64,000 nucleotides of DNA from NCBI RefSeq assembly GCF_001659605.2, contig NC_035174.2, positions 172,289 to 236,288 on the forward strand, given 5' to 3'. The notes under the pieces are model-generated. The model made no database searches and was not told where the DNA came from. It was given only the letters and a program-made list of their open reading frames with translations. Source of the stretch: Manihot esculenta (taxonomy: Eukaryota; Streptophyta; Magnoliopsida; Malpighiales; Euphorbiaceae). Made by a program: the position numbers and the translations under genes. This document shows positions 47,389 to 59,082 of this stretch, one piece after another (the stretch's first letter is position 1; each line of letters begins with the position of its first letter).

Positions 47389-50300
47389 AGGTTCCCGAGG
47401 TGAAGGTCCGGTAGCCCCAGCACGGATCTTCATTGTGACACAATAGGAGGCAAACACGTCGAACACAGTGGTGTCAGGTAACCTCTTAATTGGGTGTTCT
47501 GATGTGTATACTCTGATGGACCCCGGTGCTTCTCACTCTTTTATTGCTTCGAGAGCCGTGGAGAGATTGGGTCTGCTCATTTCTGAGTTAGAGTGTCCTC
47601 TCTGGGTCAGTGGACCCAAATGTGACCCATCAGTGGCAGTGTCAGTCTGTCGCTTCAGTCCAGTGTTCATAGAGGGTAGATGCCTTCCAGCTGACCTAGT
47701 GGTTCTAGATTTGACGAATTTTGATGTCATTCTAGGGATGGATTGTCTATCTACATATGGAGCTACCTTGGACCGCAGAGACAAGGTAGTCAGTCTTAGA
47801 GACCAGGATGGGTCAGAGTGTGTCTTCAGAGGAGACAGGAGGGGGACACCTAGAGGTTTGATCTCAGCCCTTCAGGCTCGTCGTTTGCTTAGGAGGGGTT
47901 GTCAGGGGTTTCTAGCTCATGTGAGAGAGCTAGATAGACAGGTTAGGGAACCAGCCTCAGTTCCAGTAGTCCGAGAGTTTCTAGAAGTCTTCCCAGACGA
48001 GCTTCCAGGACTACCACCTGATAGGGAGATAGAGTTTGAAATAGAATTGCTGCCTGGTACCAGACCTATTTCTATTCCTCCCTACAGGATGGCGCCAGCA
48101 GAGTTAAAAGAGTTGAAAGAGCAGCTGCAAGAGTTGGTAGATAAGGGTTTCATCTGCCCTAGTACCTCATCTTGGGGTGCTCCAGTGTTGTTTGTCAGAA
48201 AGAAGGATGGATCCCTCAGACTTTGTTTCGACTACAGGCAGTTGAACAAGGTCACTACCAAGAATAAGTATCCCCTGCCTAGGATCGACGATCTATTTGA
48301 CCAGCTAGCTGGAGCAGGTTGTTTCTCTAAAATAGATTTGAGGTCCGGATATCATCAGTTGAGAGTCAGAGAAGCAGATGTGCCAAAGACAGCTTTCAGG
48401 ACTAGATATGGGCATTATGAGTTCTTAGTAATGCCGTTCGGGTTGACTAATGCCCCTGCAGCATTCATGGATCTCATGAACAGAGTTTTCAGTGAGTATC
48501 TGGATCACTTTGTTATTGTCTTCATCGATGATATCTTAGTGTATTCCAGAGATGCAGAGGAGCATGCCCAGCATCTAAGGACAGTTCTGTAGACACTGAG
48601 AGAGCATGGTTTATATGCCAAGTTCTCTAAGTGTGAGTTTTGGTTGAGGAGCATTTCATTCTTGGGACATGTTGTATCAGCAGAAGGTATTAAGATAGAT
48701 CCCAAGAAGATAGAGGCTGTAGCTAACTGGCCCAGACCCACTTCAGTGATAGAGATTAAAAGCTTTCTGGGTTTGGTAGGTTACTACAGGAGGTTCGTTC
48801 AGGACTTCTCAAAGATAGCTGCTCCTATTACCAAACTAACTAAGAAGAATCAGCGGTTCGAGTGGTCGGACCAGTGTGAAGAGAGCTTTGAGGAGCTAAA
48901 GAGAATATTAACATCAGCACTGGTGTTAGCTCTGCCTGTCAGTAATGAGGACTTCATAGTGTTCTGTGATGCGTCCAGAGTGGGACTGGATTGTGTTTTG
49001 ATGCAGAATGGCAGGGTGATTGCTTATGCTTCTAAACAGCTGAAGAAGCACGAGTTGAATTACCCCACCCATGACCTAGAAATGGCAGCAGTTATCTTTG
49101 CACTCAAGATGTGGAGGCATTACCTTTATGGGGTTACATGCGAGATCTTCACAGATCACAAGAGTTTACAGTACATCTTGAGTAAGAAAGAGCTGAATTT
49201 GAGGCAGAGAAGGTGGGTAGAACTGCTCAGTGACTATGATTGCAAGATTCAGTATCATCCGGGTAAGGCGAATATTGTGGCAGACGCCCTAAGCCGGAAA
49301 TCACTTGGCAGTTTGTCCCACATAGCAGCAGAGAGAAGACCAGTGGTGATGGAGTTTTATAAGCTCATCGACGAAGGGCTACAGCTTGAGTTGTCTGGTA
49401 CAGGTGCCTTAATAGCACAGATGCGAGTGACACCAGTGTTTCTGGCGCAGGTGGCTCAGAAACAGCATGAGGACCCTGAGTTAGTTAAAATTGCCAGGAC
49501 GGTTCAGTCAGGCAACAGTGCAGAGTTCAGATTTGACAGCCAAGGGATCCTCCGCTATGGGAATCGACTATGTGTACCGGATGACATTAGTTTGAAAGGA
49601 GACATTATGAGAGAAGCTCATAAGGCAAGGTACAGTGTTCACCCTAGAGCCACCAAGATGTATCAGGATCTGAAAAGGGTATATTGGTGGCCAGCTATGA
49701 AGAAGGAAGTGGCACAGTTTGTGTCCGCCTGTGAGGTTTGCCAGAGGGTGAAACTGGAACATTAGAAGTCGACTGGAATGCTTAACCCACTGCCGATTCT
49801 AGAGTGGAAATGGGAGAATATAGCTATGGATTTTGTAGTGGGCTTACCGGCAGCGTCCAACAGGATAGACTCCATATGGGTGATTGTGGACAGACTCACG
49901 AAATCTGCTCATTTCATCCCTGTGAGGAGTACTTATTCTGTGGACAAGTTAGCACAGGTTTATGTGGAGGAGATAGTAAGGTTACATGGAGTCCCAGTGT
50001 CTATAGTGTCAGACAGAGGACCTCAGTTCACCTCCAGATTTTGGCGGAGTCTACAGAGTTCTACGGGTACAAGGTTGGATTTCAGCACTGCTTTCCATCC
50101 ACAGACTGATGGACAGTCAGAGAGGACCATCCAGACCATAGAGGATATGCTCAGAATGTGTGTGTTAGACTTTGGTGGTTCTTGGAGGCAGCATCTACCT
50201 TTGGTGGAGTTTGCCTACAATAACAGCCATCATGCTAGCATAGGAATGGCCCCTTATGAAGTTTTGTATGGGAGGAAGTGCATATCACTTGTTTGCTGGG

Positions 50301-50863
50301 AAGAAGTAGGAGAGGCGACTCTTGCAGGGCCAGAGTTAGTTGAGATCACCAGCAGAGTGGTGCCCATGATCAGAGAGAGAATCAGGACTGCTCAGAGCAG
50401 ACAGAAAACCTATGCAGATATCCGCAGGAAGCAGTTAGAGTTTCAGGAGGGTGATATGGTATTGCTGAAGGTGTCTCCAATGAAAGGAGTGGTTTGGTTT
50501 GGGAAAAAGGGTAAGCTAGCCCCACGATACATTGGACCCTTTGAGATCTTACAGAAGATCGGGAATGTGTCGTACAAGCTGGATTTACCTGCTTCTATGG
50601 AGAGAATTCACCCGGTTTTCCATGTTTCTATGCTCCGAAAGTTCATGTCAGATCCGAGTAAGGTTCTTAGTGAGCCTGATGTCGAGATCCTTGGCGATCT
50701 CACTTATATAGAGCAGCCCGTACGGATCCTAGACACACAGATCAGAAAGCTAAGGAACAAGGAAATTCCAATGGTGAAAGTCCTTTGGAACCACCACAAT
50801 CTAGAAGAGTGCACCTGGGAGACACGGGCGTCTATGCTCCAGCAATATCCATATCTGTTTTAA
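47389..50863 (+). pseudogene. Chromovirus pol (PR-RT-RNaseH-INT-chromodomain), three stops
   Basis: Continuation of the polyprotein. TAG stops are at 47444-47446, 48590-48592 and 49763-49765; each is CAG in a sister copy (27772-30597). Otherwise it is one frame to TAA at 50861-50863. Visible parts: protease [10 protein letters not shown] (near 47515); [12 protein letters not shown] (C-F instead of C-I) and [10 protein letters not shown] (about 48520-48550); RNase [11 protein letters not shown] to DALSRK (48960-49300); integrase CEVCQRVK zinc finger, DFVVGLP, SDRGPQFTSRFW, DGQSERTIQTIE (49740-50150); GPFEILQKIGNVSYKLDLP; and the chromodomain-like end. Confidence 0.92.
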
Positions 50864-50901
50864 GGTTAGTTTCCTCCTTTTTATGTGTTTCATTGTTTGT
50901 G

Positions 50902-50923
50902 GAACATTCGGGGATGAATGTTC
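50902..50923 (+). promoter_or_regulatory. Hairpin next to the polypurine tract
   Basis: GAACATTCG, loop GGGA, TGAATGTTC: a 9-bp stem with one G:T pair, followed by the polypurine tract AAGGGGGGGAGAA (about 50926-50938). Confidence 0.7.
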
Positions 50924-50938
50924 TTAAGGGGGGGAGAA

Positions 50939-53031
50939 TGTAATACCCGGCTAGAGTTCGGCATTGGACTTCTACTTTCCGATGCAATCTCGGATGTCGG
51001 AATCCGCTTGAAGGGTAAGATTTATGTTTTTGTAAAGGATTTTCGTATGTTTTAATGTTTTAAGTATAAAAGGAAATGACGTTTTGAAAGAAAAGAGACA
51101 AGGAAGAAATGCAAGGTTCGGCCGCCGAAGGTGAAGTTCGGCCGCCGAACATGCATGAGTTTTGGTTTCACGTTAGGCCGCCGAAGGTGGTATGGCCAGC
51201 CACCTATAAAAGGCCCTAGGTCGGTGAATGGATAAGATTTTCTTTCCATTCACAGATAGAGGTGAGACCATGATCTTCCTTGGGTGATTTTCATATTTTC
51301 TTCAAATCTTGCAAAGTTTTGATGGGTTTTTTGTTGTTTTGAAGCTTTTGAGCAAATCAACCAAAAGTGTTGAAGTTGGAGACTTTGAGGGAGAGTTTCT
51401 CCATATCTCCACGTTGGGATCGTTTAACTTCTTGTTTGTAAGAGGTAAGTGAAGATCCTGAACTTCTTTTCATGTTTTATGAAGGTTTTATGAAGTTTTT
51501 GGGTAGAGATGCATGTTTAGGGTAAGTTGAGGTTTGGTTGATTTGTGGTCAAAACATGCTTATGTGTTTAGTTGTGTTGTTTGTTGGGGTGTTAAGTTAG
51601 TTTTGGACCCCTTTGTGCTTATACTTGAGTATATGCAGGTTGTGGAATTGTGGTTTGCATGTTTGAGTGGAGATTGGGTACGTTTGCATGAAGCAGAACA
51701 AGTTTCTGCCTTACTGGAGAATCCAGTTTCGGCCGCCGAAAGAGGGTTCGGCCGCCGAACATGCTAAGGAGGTAGTTTCGGCTGCCTAAGCTTGCCCAAG
51801 CTTGCCCCCGAAAGTTTGGACTTTCGGCTCTGGAGGAGGGTTTCGGCCGCCGAAGCTTCCGCCGAAGGTAGGGACTTTCGTCTCTGGAGAGGACTTTCGG
51901 CAGCCGAAGTGCCGCCGAAAGTGCTTGAGGTTCGGCTCTGGAAGGGACTTTCGGCCGCCGAACCTGCCGCCGAAAGTGCCCTGTCCAGCCTTCTTTTGCA
52001 TGTTTTTCTTGTTTTGTTTAGGATGTTTTAGGGGGGTTTTAGGGAGTATTCTAGAGTTGTTCTTGAGTTAGTTTGGTCCCTCATTTGAGTCCATCTGTAT
52101 AGGAACGGACCAGAGGAACCAAAGAGGTCAGCAGTGAGCACTGCTTCAGAGTAATCTCAGAGTCAGCCAGAGGTGAGTGGAACTAAACTAAATCTTTTAA
52201 TATGAGAACTTAAATGCTTTAAGTATGTTCCATGCATCATGATATGTAATAGGTTGAGTGCACTAGAATACACTAATGTGACACATTGCATTATTCGATG
52301 CTTGTACGGATCGGACATAGTTTTGGATTCACTAGCCCTCCGAGTAAAGTCCTGAGGAGCCCTGAGAGGGCCGGGCACAGAGCACCATAGGGTGCGTAGA
52401 GAAGTCCTGAGTAGCTCCTTCGCGGGCCGGGCATAGAACAGAGGGAATTTTGAATCTGTCCGTCTGAGATGGGTGATTTACTTGTGATGTGATGCATTCC
52501 ATGTGAGCATATTTTATCTGTTCTACTCACTGGGCTAGTATAGCTCATCCCTCTCCTTTAACCCCAGTCTTGCAGGATCAGAGTCAGAGGGAAGTCAGCA
52601 GGGTACAGGAAGAGTAAAGAATTTTGTAATAGCATAGTGTGGACATGTAATATTGTAAAGAAATGGTTTAGTATTGTATAGTGTAGAGCATTGTGCTTGA
52701 CCCATGTTGTAAGTCCCTTTTGTATACATGGTCTGTTTATGTGCTGTGAATGTTTTTATCAGTATGTAAAAAAAAAAACCAGGCTTAATAGAGTATGAGT
52801 TGAACCCGTCTAGAGCAAGCTCTAGTAAGGGGTTTCATAGTACAGAGATAGTGCATGCACAGGATGAGCCTTGGTTTAGAGAATCAGTTTTATGTTTTTA
52901 CAGAAAATGTATGATCATGTATGGGATTTTATAGGTACACAGAGAGTATAGCAGGCTTGCTACGGGTCACGGCGACCTTAAGTCGACCTGGATCCTAGCG
53001 CCGGTAGCGGTCTGATTTTCGGGTCGTTACA
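50939..53031 (+). repeat. 3' LTR of the 41328-53031 element
   Basis: 2093 bp, nearly identical to 41328-43400. It carries one more 20-bp palindrome unit near 51126. TATA box 51205-51211; donor-like GAGGTAAGTG near 51443; variable block 52346-52440. Confidence 0.92.
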
Positions 53032-53189
53032 ATAGACTTCCTCCTGCTCCTTCTAGTACCTTTGCACAACCTGTATCAGCTTCCGGTCGATGTCCTTCAT
53101 AGTCTCGTCCGATAACTCCTCTTTTTCCAGCTTGGCCTTTCCCTTGGACAGTGTTTAGATTGCCTTTCTCCGAGTCCTTGGAGTGTCGA
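53032..53189 (-). pseudogene. Tat-type gag remnant (N-terminal part)
   Basis: The minus strand reads LSKGKAKLEKEELSDETMKD and IDRKLIQVVQRY with stops, compatible with the charged N-terminal region of a Tat-type Gag. It is separated from 41021-41327 by the 41328-53031 insertion. Confidence 0.55.
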
Positions 53190-55367
53190 TGTAACGACCC
53201 CAAAATGGACCGTCAGCGGCGCTAGGATTCAGGTCGGCTTAAGGCCGCCAGAACCCGTAGCAAGCCTACTATACTCTCTGTGTACCTGTAAATCTCATAC
53301 ATGTTCATACATTTTCTGTGAAAAATAAAACTCTTTTCTGAACCAAGGCTTAACCTGTGCATGCACTATCTCTGTACTCTGTACTCTGTACTCTGTACCC
53401 CTGACTAGAGCTTGCTCTAGATGGGTTAACTCATACCTGTTAAGCCTGGTTTTTCACATACTCTGTAAAATAGACACATATACAGATCATGTACATAACA
53501 AAAGATTTACAACACAAACATCACTAAGTCAAGCACAATGCTAACTATTTACACAACTGTTACATCTCTTTAATATTACATGTCCACTACCTATTACACA
53601 ACTATTCTCTTTTCCTGAACTCTGCTGGACTTCCCCTGTAGACTGTACACTAAACCTGCAAGACTAGGGTGAAGGGAGTGGGATGAGCTCTATAGCCCAG
53701 TGAGTAGAACAGTAAAACATATCATTAAAACATGACCTTATGGAATGCATCATAACACAGACAATCCACATCAAGGGTAAACCTGTCACCAAATAGTCCC
53801 AGTATCTCATACTAGGGCGTAGTCAAAGGCACCTGGATTTCCTGTCTCATATATGTATATGTGTCTATAACACCTGTACTTACCATTGCCAGGGCATAGT
53901 CAAAGGCTCTTGGACTTTACTATACCTGCCAGGGCGTAGTCAAAGGCTCCTGGACTTATCTCAGTGACTATTGGATCATTCAGCATTCACCCACATCAAC
54001 AAATAACGATGCAGTGCAACATATTCGTGAATTCTAATGCAATCAACCTCCTGTATACTCATGATGCATGATATATGCTAAAAACATTCCATTACTGAAT
54101 TAAAAGAATTAAGTTTAGTTCCACTCACCTCTGACTATCTGGACTGACTTTGCAGGCGCTGTTCACTCTGGAGCAGTACTCACTACTACTCTCTCTGGTT
54201 CCTCTGGTCTGTGTAGGCACAGATAAACTCAAATGAGGGACCAAGCTAGCTTATGAACAACTCTATTAAACTCCCCAAGACTCCCCTTAAACTCACTTAA
54301 ACATCCATGCAAAGCATGCAAAGGAAGGCTGGACAGAACACTTTCGGCGGCAGGTTCGGCGGCCGAAAGTCCTCTCCAGAGCCGAAACTCATGCACCTTC
54401 GGCGGCCGAATCTCAACTTTCGGCAGCTGAACCCTTTCGGGGGCAAGTTTCGGGGGCTGGGAGAGACGAAAGTCTCTAACCTTCGGCGGCCGAAACACCC
54501 CTCCAGAGCCGAAAGTCCAAAAGCTCGGAGGCAAGCTTGGGCAGCCGAAGCCACCTCCTCAGGGGTTCGGCGGCCGAACCATTCTTCGGCGGTCGAAGCT
54601 GGGTTCCTCAGCAAGGCAGAACCTTGCTCTGCCTCACCCCAAAATGCACAAACCTCTCCCAAACTCCACCACCTCAATTCCTCAACTTGCATACACCCAA
54701 GTATATGCTCAAAGGGGTCAAAAACTAGCTAAAAACCCCAACAACACAAGCACATAACACACAAAAAGCGTTTCTCACAACAATATCAAAAACTCTTCTT
54801 TAACCCTATTCATGCAACTCTCTCCCAAAACCTCATAAAACCTTCAGAAAACATAAAAACAAGGTCAGGATCTTCACTTACCTCTTGAAACCAAGAAGAT
54901 GAACGATCCTAACGTGAAGTTTTGGAGCAACTCTCCTTCAATCTCTCCACACTTCACAACTTTGTATTTTTAGCTCAAAACCTTCAAAAAACATAAAATC
55001 AATCACACCTTTGCATGATTTAATGAAAACATGAAGAAAAGCTTCAGAAGGACAGGGTCTCACCTCAGAAAGTGAAAGAAAACGGCAAGAGTTATCCTTT
55101 CAACTGACTGAGGGCCTTTTATAGGTGGCTGGTCAGACCACCTTCGGCGGCCACACGTGAAACCGAAAGCCATGCATGTTCAGCGGCCGAACCTGGTTTT
55201 TCTGCCTTGGGTCATTTCTCTCAAAAACTCATTTCTTTTCAACATGAAAACATTAAAACACATATTACTTTAGCAAACCATACATCTTACCCTTTTAGAT
55301 AATCCCGACATCCTGGATTCCACCGGACGACAGGAATTCCGATGCCGGACTCTAGCCGGGTATTACA
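53190..55367 (-). repeat. 3' LTR of the minus-strand element
   Basis: 2178 bp, TGTAACGACC... to ...GGGTATTACA. Palindrome clusters at 54340-54600 and 55140-55190, several of them degenerate. The variable block is at 53806-53960 ('ccagggcgtagtcaaaggct' with 'cctggactt', three to four copies). Confidence 0.88.
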
Positions 55368-55455
55368 TTCTCCCCCCCCCCTTAAGCACATTCGTCCTCG
55401 AATGTTCCTAAAACAAACATAAAAAAAAACACATATAAAAAGGAGGAAACTAACC

Positions 55456-56739
55456 TTAAAACAGATATGGATATTGCTGGAGCATAGACTCCCGCGTCTC
55501 CCAAGTGCACTCTTCTAGATTATGGTGGTTCCATAGAACTTTCACCATTGGAATCTCCTTGTTCCTTAGCTGTCTGATCTGTGTGTCAAGAATCCGCACT
55601 GGCTTCTCTATATACGTGAGATCTCCAAGGACCTCCACATCAGGTGCACTCAAAACCTGATTCGGATCAGACACAAACTGCCGTAGCATAGAAACATGAA
55701 ATACCGGGTGAATTCGCTCCATAGAAGGAGGTAAATCCAGCTTATATGACACATTGCCGATCCTCTGGAAAATCTCAAAGGGACCGATGTACCGTGGAGC
55801 TAACTTACCCTTCTTCCCAAACGAACCACTCCTTTTATCGAAGACACTTTTAGCAATACCCAATTACCTCCTGGAATTCTAACAGTTTTCTGCGAATGTC
55901 CGCATAGCTTTGTGTCTACTCTGAGCTGTTCTGATCCTCTCTCTGATCATGGGCACTGTTCTACTGATCATCTCTACCAACTCTGGTCCTGCAAGAGCCT
56001 TCTCTCCTACCTCTTCCCAGCAAATAGGGGATCTGCACTTCCTCCCATATAATGCTTCATAAGGAGCCATCCCTATGCTAGCATGATGGCTGTTATTGTA
56101 GGCAAACTCCACCAGAGGTAGATGCTGCCTCCAAGAACCGCCAAAGTCTAACACACACATTCGGAGCATATCCTCTATGGTCTGGATGGTCCTCTCTGAC
56201 TGTCCATCAGTTTGCGGATGGAAAGCAGTGCTAAAATCCAATCTCGTGCCCATCGCACTCTGTAGACTTCGCCAAAATCTAGAGGTGAACTGAGGTCCTC
56301 TATCTAAAACTATAGATACTGGAACTCCATGCAATCTCACTATCTCATCCAGATATACCTGTGCCAACTTATCCACAGAATAGTTACTCCTAACTGGAAT
56401 GAAATGAGCAGATTTCATGAGTCTGTCCACAAGCACCCATATAGAGTCTATCCTGTTGGACGCTGCCGGTAAGCCCACTACAAAATCCATAGCTATGTTC
56501 TCCCATTTCCACTCTGGAATCGGCAGTGGGTTAAGCATTCCAGCCGGCTTCTGATGTTCTAATTTCACCCTTTGACAAATCTCACAGGCTGTCACAAACT
56601 GCGCCACATCTTTCTTCATGGCTGGCCACCAATATACCTTTTTCAGAGCCTGATACATCTTGGTGGCTCCCAGGTGAACACTATACCTCGCATTATGAGC
56701 TTTCCTCATAATGTCTTCTTTCAAACTGCTAACATCTGG
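55456..56739 (-). pseudogene. Chromovirus integrase and chromodomain-like C-terminus, frameshifted
   Basis: The minus strand reads an integrase zinc finger (ARYSVHLGATKMY, CEICQRVK), core (DFVVGLP, LDRGPQFTSRFW with the S before the second catalytic D changed to L, DGQSERTIQTIE), then a frameshift near 55870. After it come GPFEIFQRIGNVSYKLDLP and the chromodomain-like end to the TAA at 55456. The upstream part is cut at 56739 by the inserted LTR. Confidence 0.88.
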
Positions 56740-58860
56740 TGTAATACCCGGCTCGAGTCTGGCCTCGGAATTCCTGTCGTCTGGTGGAATCTCGGGTGTC
56801 GGAACCCTCGAGAAGGGTAAGACATATGTTTTCATGTGTGTTTAAGAGTTTTGAATGTTTTCAAATGTGAAAGGAAATGAGTTTTGAAAGAAAAGCAATA
56901 AGGAAGAAATGCAAAGGTTCGGCCGCCGAAGGTCACTTTCGGCCGCCAAACATTGCATGGTTTCGGATTCACGTTCGGCTGCCGAAGGTGGTCTGGCTAG
57001 CCACCTATAAAAGGGCCAAGGGTCGGTGGAAGGAGGATATTTCTCCTCCACTTGCAGCCAAAGGTGAGTTCCAGCCTCTCCCAAGTTGACTTTCATGTTT
57101 TTCATGTTTTTCACCAAATCTTTCAAGGGTTTTAAGAGTTTTGGTGTGTTTGAAGGTTTTGAGCAAAATTAGCAAGTTTGGAAGTTTGGAGCTTTGGAAG
57201 AGGTTTTCTTCATATCTCCACGTTAGGATCACTTGATCTCTTGTTTGTAAGAGGTAAGTCAAGATCCAGAACCTCTTTTACTGATTTTTGAAGGTTTTAT
57301 GGGAGTTGTATGGATAGTATGCATGAATAGGGTTTTGGTTGAGGTTTTGCATGATTTTGTGTTTAAGCATGTGTAAGTGTGGTTTGTATGTTTCTTGGGG
57401 TGATAAGTGAGTGTTAGACCCTTTTTATGCATGTTTATGGTATGTGCTAGTTGGGTGGAGTTGGTATGCATGTTGGATAAGTTTGGGGGAAAGGTTGCAT
57501 GAATCAGAGCAGGGTTCTGCCCAGCGGGCAAAACCAGGTTCGGCCGCCGAAGGAAGGTTCGGCCACCGAACCCCTTGTGGAGGCAGTTTCGGCTGCCAAA
57601 GCTTGCCCCCGAAACTTGGGACTTTCGTCTCTGGAGGCAAGGTTCGGCCGCCGAAAGTGCCGCCGAAGGTTGAGTTTCGTCTTGGACGAGACTTTCGGCC
57701 GCCGAAGGTGCCGCCGAACATGCATGAGTTTCGTCTCTGGAGAGGGGTTTCGGCCGCCGAAACCTGCCGCCGAAAGTGTCCTGTCCAGCTTTCTTTTACA
57801 TGTTTTATGTGATTGTTGGGGATCGTTTAGAGGGTTTTTGGGAGTTTCTTAGAGATGGTCTTGAGTTAGTTTGGTCTCTCATTTGAGTCCACCTGTGTAG
57901 GTATGGACCAGAGGAACCCCAGAGAGCAGCAGTGAGCACTGTTTCAGAACCTGCAGAGTTAGTACAGAGTCAGCCAGAGGTGAGTGGAACTTCTCTTTTC
58001 AAAACTAAACTGCTTTGAGCATATGTCATGCATCATAAGAGTATAGTAGGATGTTTGCATTAGTTTCACGAAGTTGACGCATTGCATAACGATGTGTATG
58101 AGGCTGTGGATAGACCAAGGCGACTCCAATAGCCCAAACTCTGTTATAAGACCTGGTCGGGCCAGGCAGCCATCTGTAGGTAAGACCTGACTAGATCAGG
58201 CAGCAGAGATAGTAAGACCTGGCTGGGCCAGGCAGGCAGAGTGTAAGACCTGGCCGGGCCAGGCAGATTGAGGTTGTCAGACCTGGCTAGGCCAGGCATC
58301 TTTGAGTGGGATTGTTGGTGGTCATGTCTATCCCTGAGATGATGTGCTGTAGTGCATTCCATGAGATCATGGTTTTTTCACATTATGGTTTCTAGTTCTG
58401 CTCATTGGGCTTGTATAGCTCATCCCCTCCCCTATCCCCCAGGTTTGCAGGTTCAGAGTCCAGAGGGAGTCCAGCAGGGTTTGCAAGAAGAAGAGTTATG
58501 TAATAGCTAGTGTGGACATGTACATGTAAAGAGATAATGTATAGTGTGTAGCTTTGTGCTTGACTTATAAGAGTTGTAATCCCTTGTTGTAGACACATGA
58601 TCAGTTTATGTATGTTTCTTTTATTGGTCATAAATATGAGAAAACCAGGCTTAACATTATGAGTTGATAGATCAAAATAGTGCATGCACAGGTTAAGCCC
58701 TGGAGGAAAGAAAAGGTTTAATGGTTTGACAGAAAATGTATGATCATGTATGGGATTTCACAGGTACACAGACAGTATAGCAGGCTTACTACGGGTCCCG
58801 GCGACCTTGAGTCGATCTGGATCCTAGTGCCGGTAGCAGTTCGGTTTTCGGGCTGTTACA
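56740..58860 (+). repeat. 5' LTR of the 56740 element
   Basis: 2121 bp, TGTAATACCC...GGCTGTTACA. TATA box 57006-57012; donor-like GAG|GTAAGTC with intron start at 57254; palindrome clusters 56917-56990 and 57538-57770; a five-copy tandem array at 58148-58300. Confidence 0.9.
58148..58300. repeat. Five-copy ~31-bp tandem array inside LTR
   Basis: Units share AAGACCTGGC-YGGGCCAGGCAG. Each contains a CCTGGC/GCCAGG inverted repeat with a short loop. It occupies the variable position of the LTR. Confidence 0.85.
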
Positions 58861-58863
58861 GAT

Positions 58864-58875
58864 TGGTATCAGAGC
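58864..58875 (+). other. Primer binding site (initiator tRNA-Met)
   Basis: TGGTATCAGAGC, three bases after the LTR end. Confidence 0.85.
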
Positions 58876-59082
58876 CCTAGGTTCACATGGTCGGACCTAT
58901 ATAGCTAGAGTTGGGCTCATAGAGGTTTAGTGGGTCAAGCACAATAGGAAAACATGTCCATTAGGATAGGATGTTAGTCCTGTCTATCTGCTGATGTTGT
59001 GCAATGCCATGATGCATGTGTTGTTTTCCTCTATGTGTTGCTTATGTGCTATGTTATGTGTTGTTTTCCAGAGAGAGTTAAG

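Larger units (their letters stand above)
41328..53031 (+). mobile_element. Near-complete chromovirus element, interrupted by a nested solo LTR
   Basis: Perfect target duplication ATAGA (41323-41327 and 53032-53036). 5' LTR 41328-43400 (2073 bp), PBS 43404-43415, gag-pol 43631-50863 (split by the LTR at 45114-47388), hairpin 50902-50923, polypurine tract about 50926-50938, 3' LTR 50939-53031 (2093 bp). The two LTRs are very similar. Their 20-bp length difference equals one palindrome-containing unit present at about 51126 and absent at about 41515. It is inserted into the Tat gag remnant. No frameshift is seen in gag-pol, only stops, so decay is fairly recent. Confidence 0.93.
53190..56739 (-). 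mobile_element. Partial minus-strand chromovirus element
   Basis: 3' LTR 53190-55367, polypurine tract about 55368-55384 (antisense), pol to 56739, where the 56740 element is inserted. The five bases before it are GTCGA; the far end is not found in the window. The LTR is diverged at its U5 edge (GTCAGCGGCGCTAGG against CTACCGGCGCTAGG elsewhere). Confidence 0.85.

Noticed and set aside
57538..57770. CRISPR-like look of short palindromic repeats with irregular spacers
   Set aside because: This is a plant LTR; unit spacing is irregular, spacers are conserved among LTR copies, and there are no associated genes.
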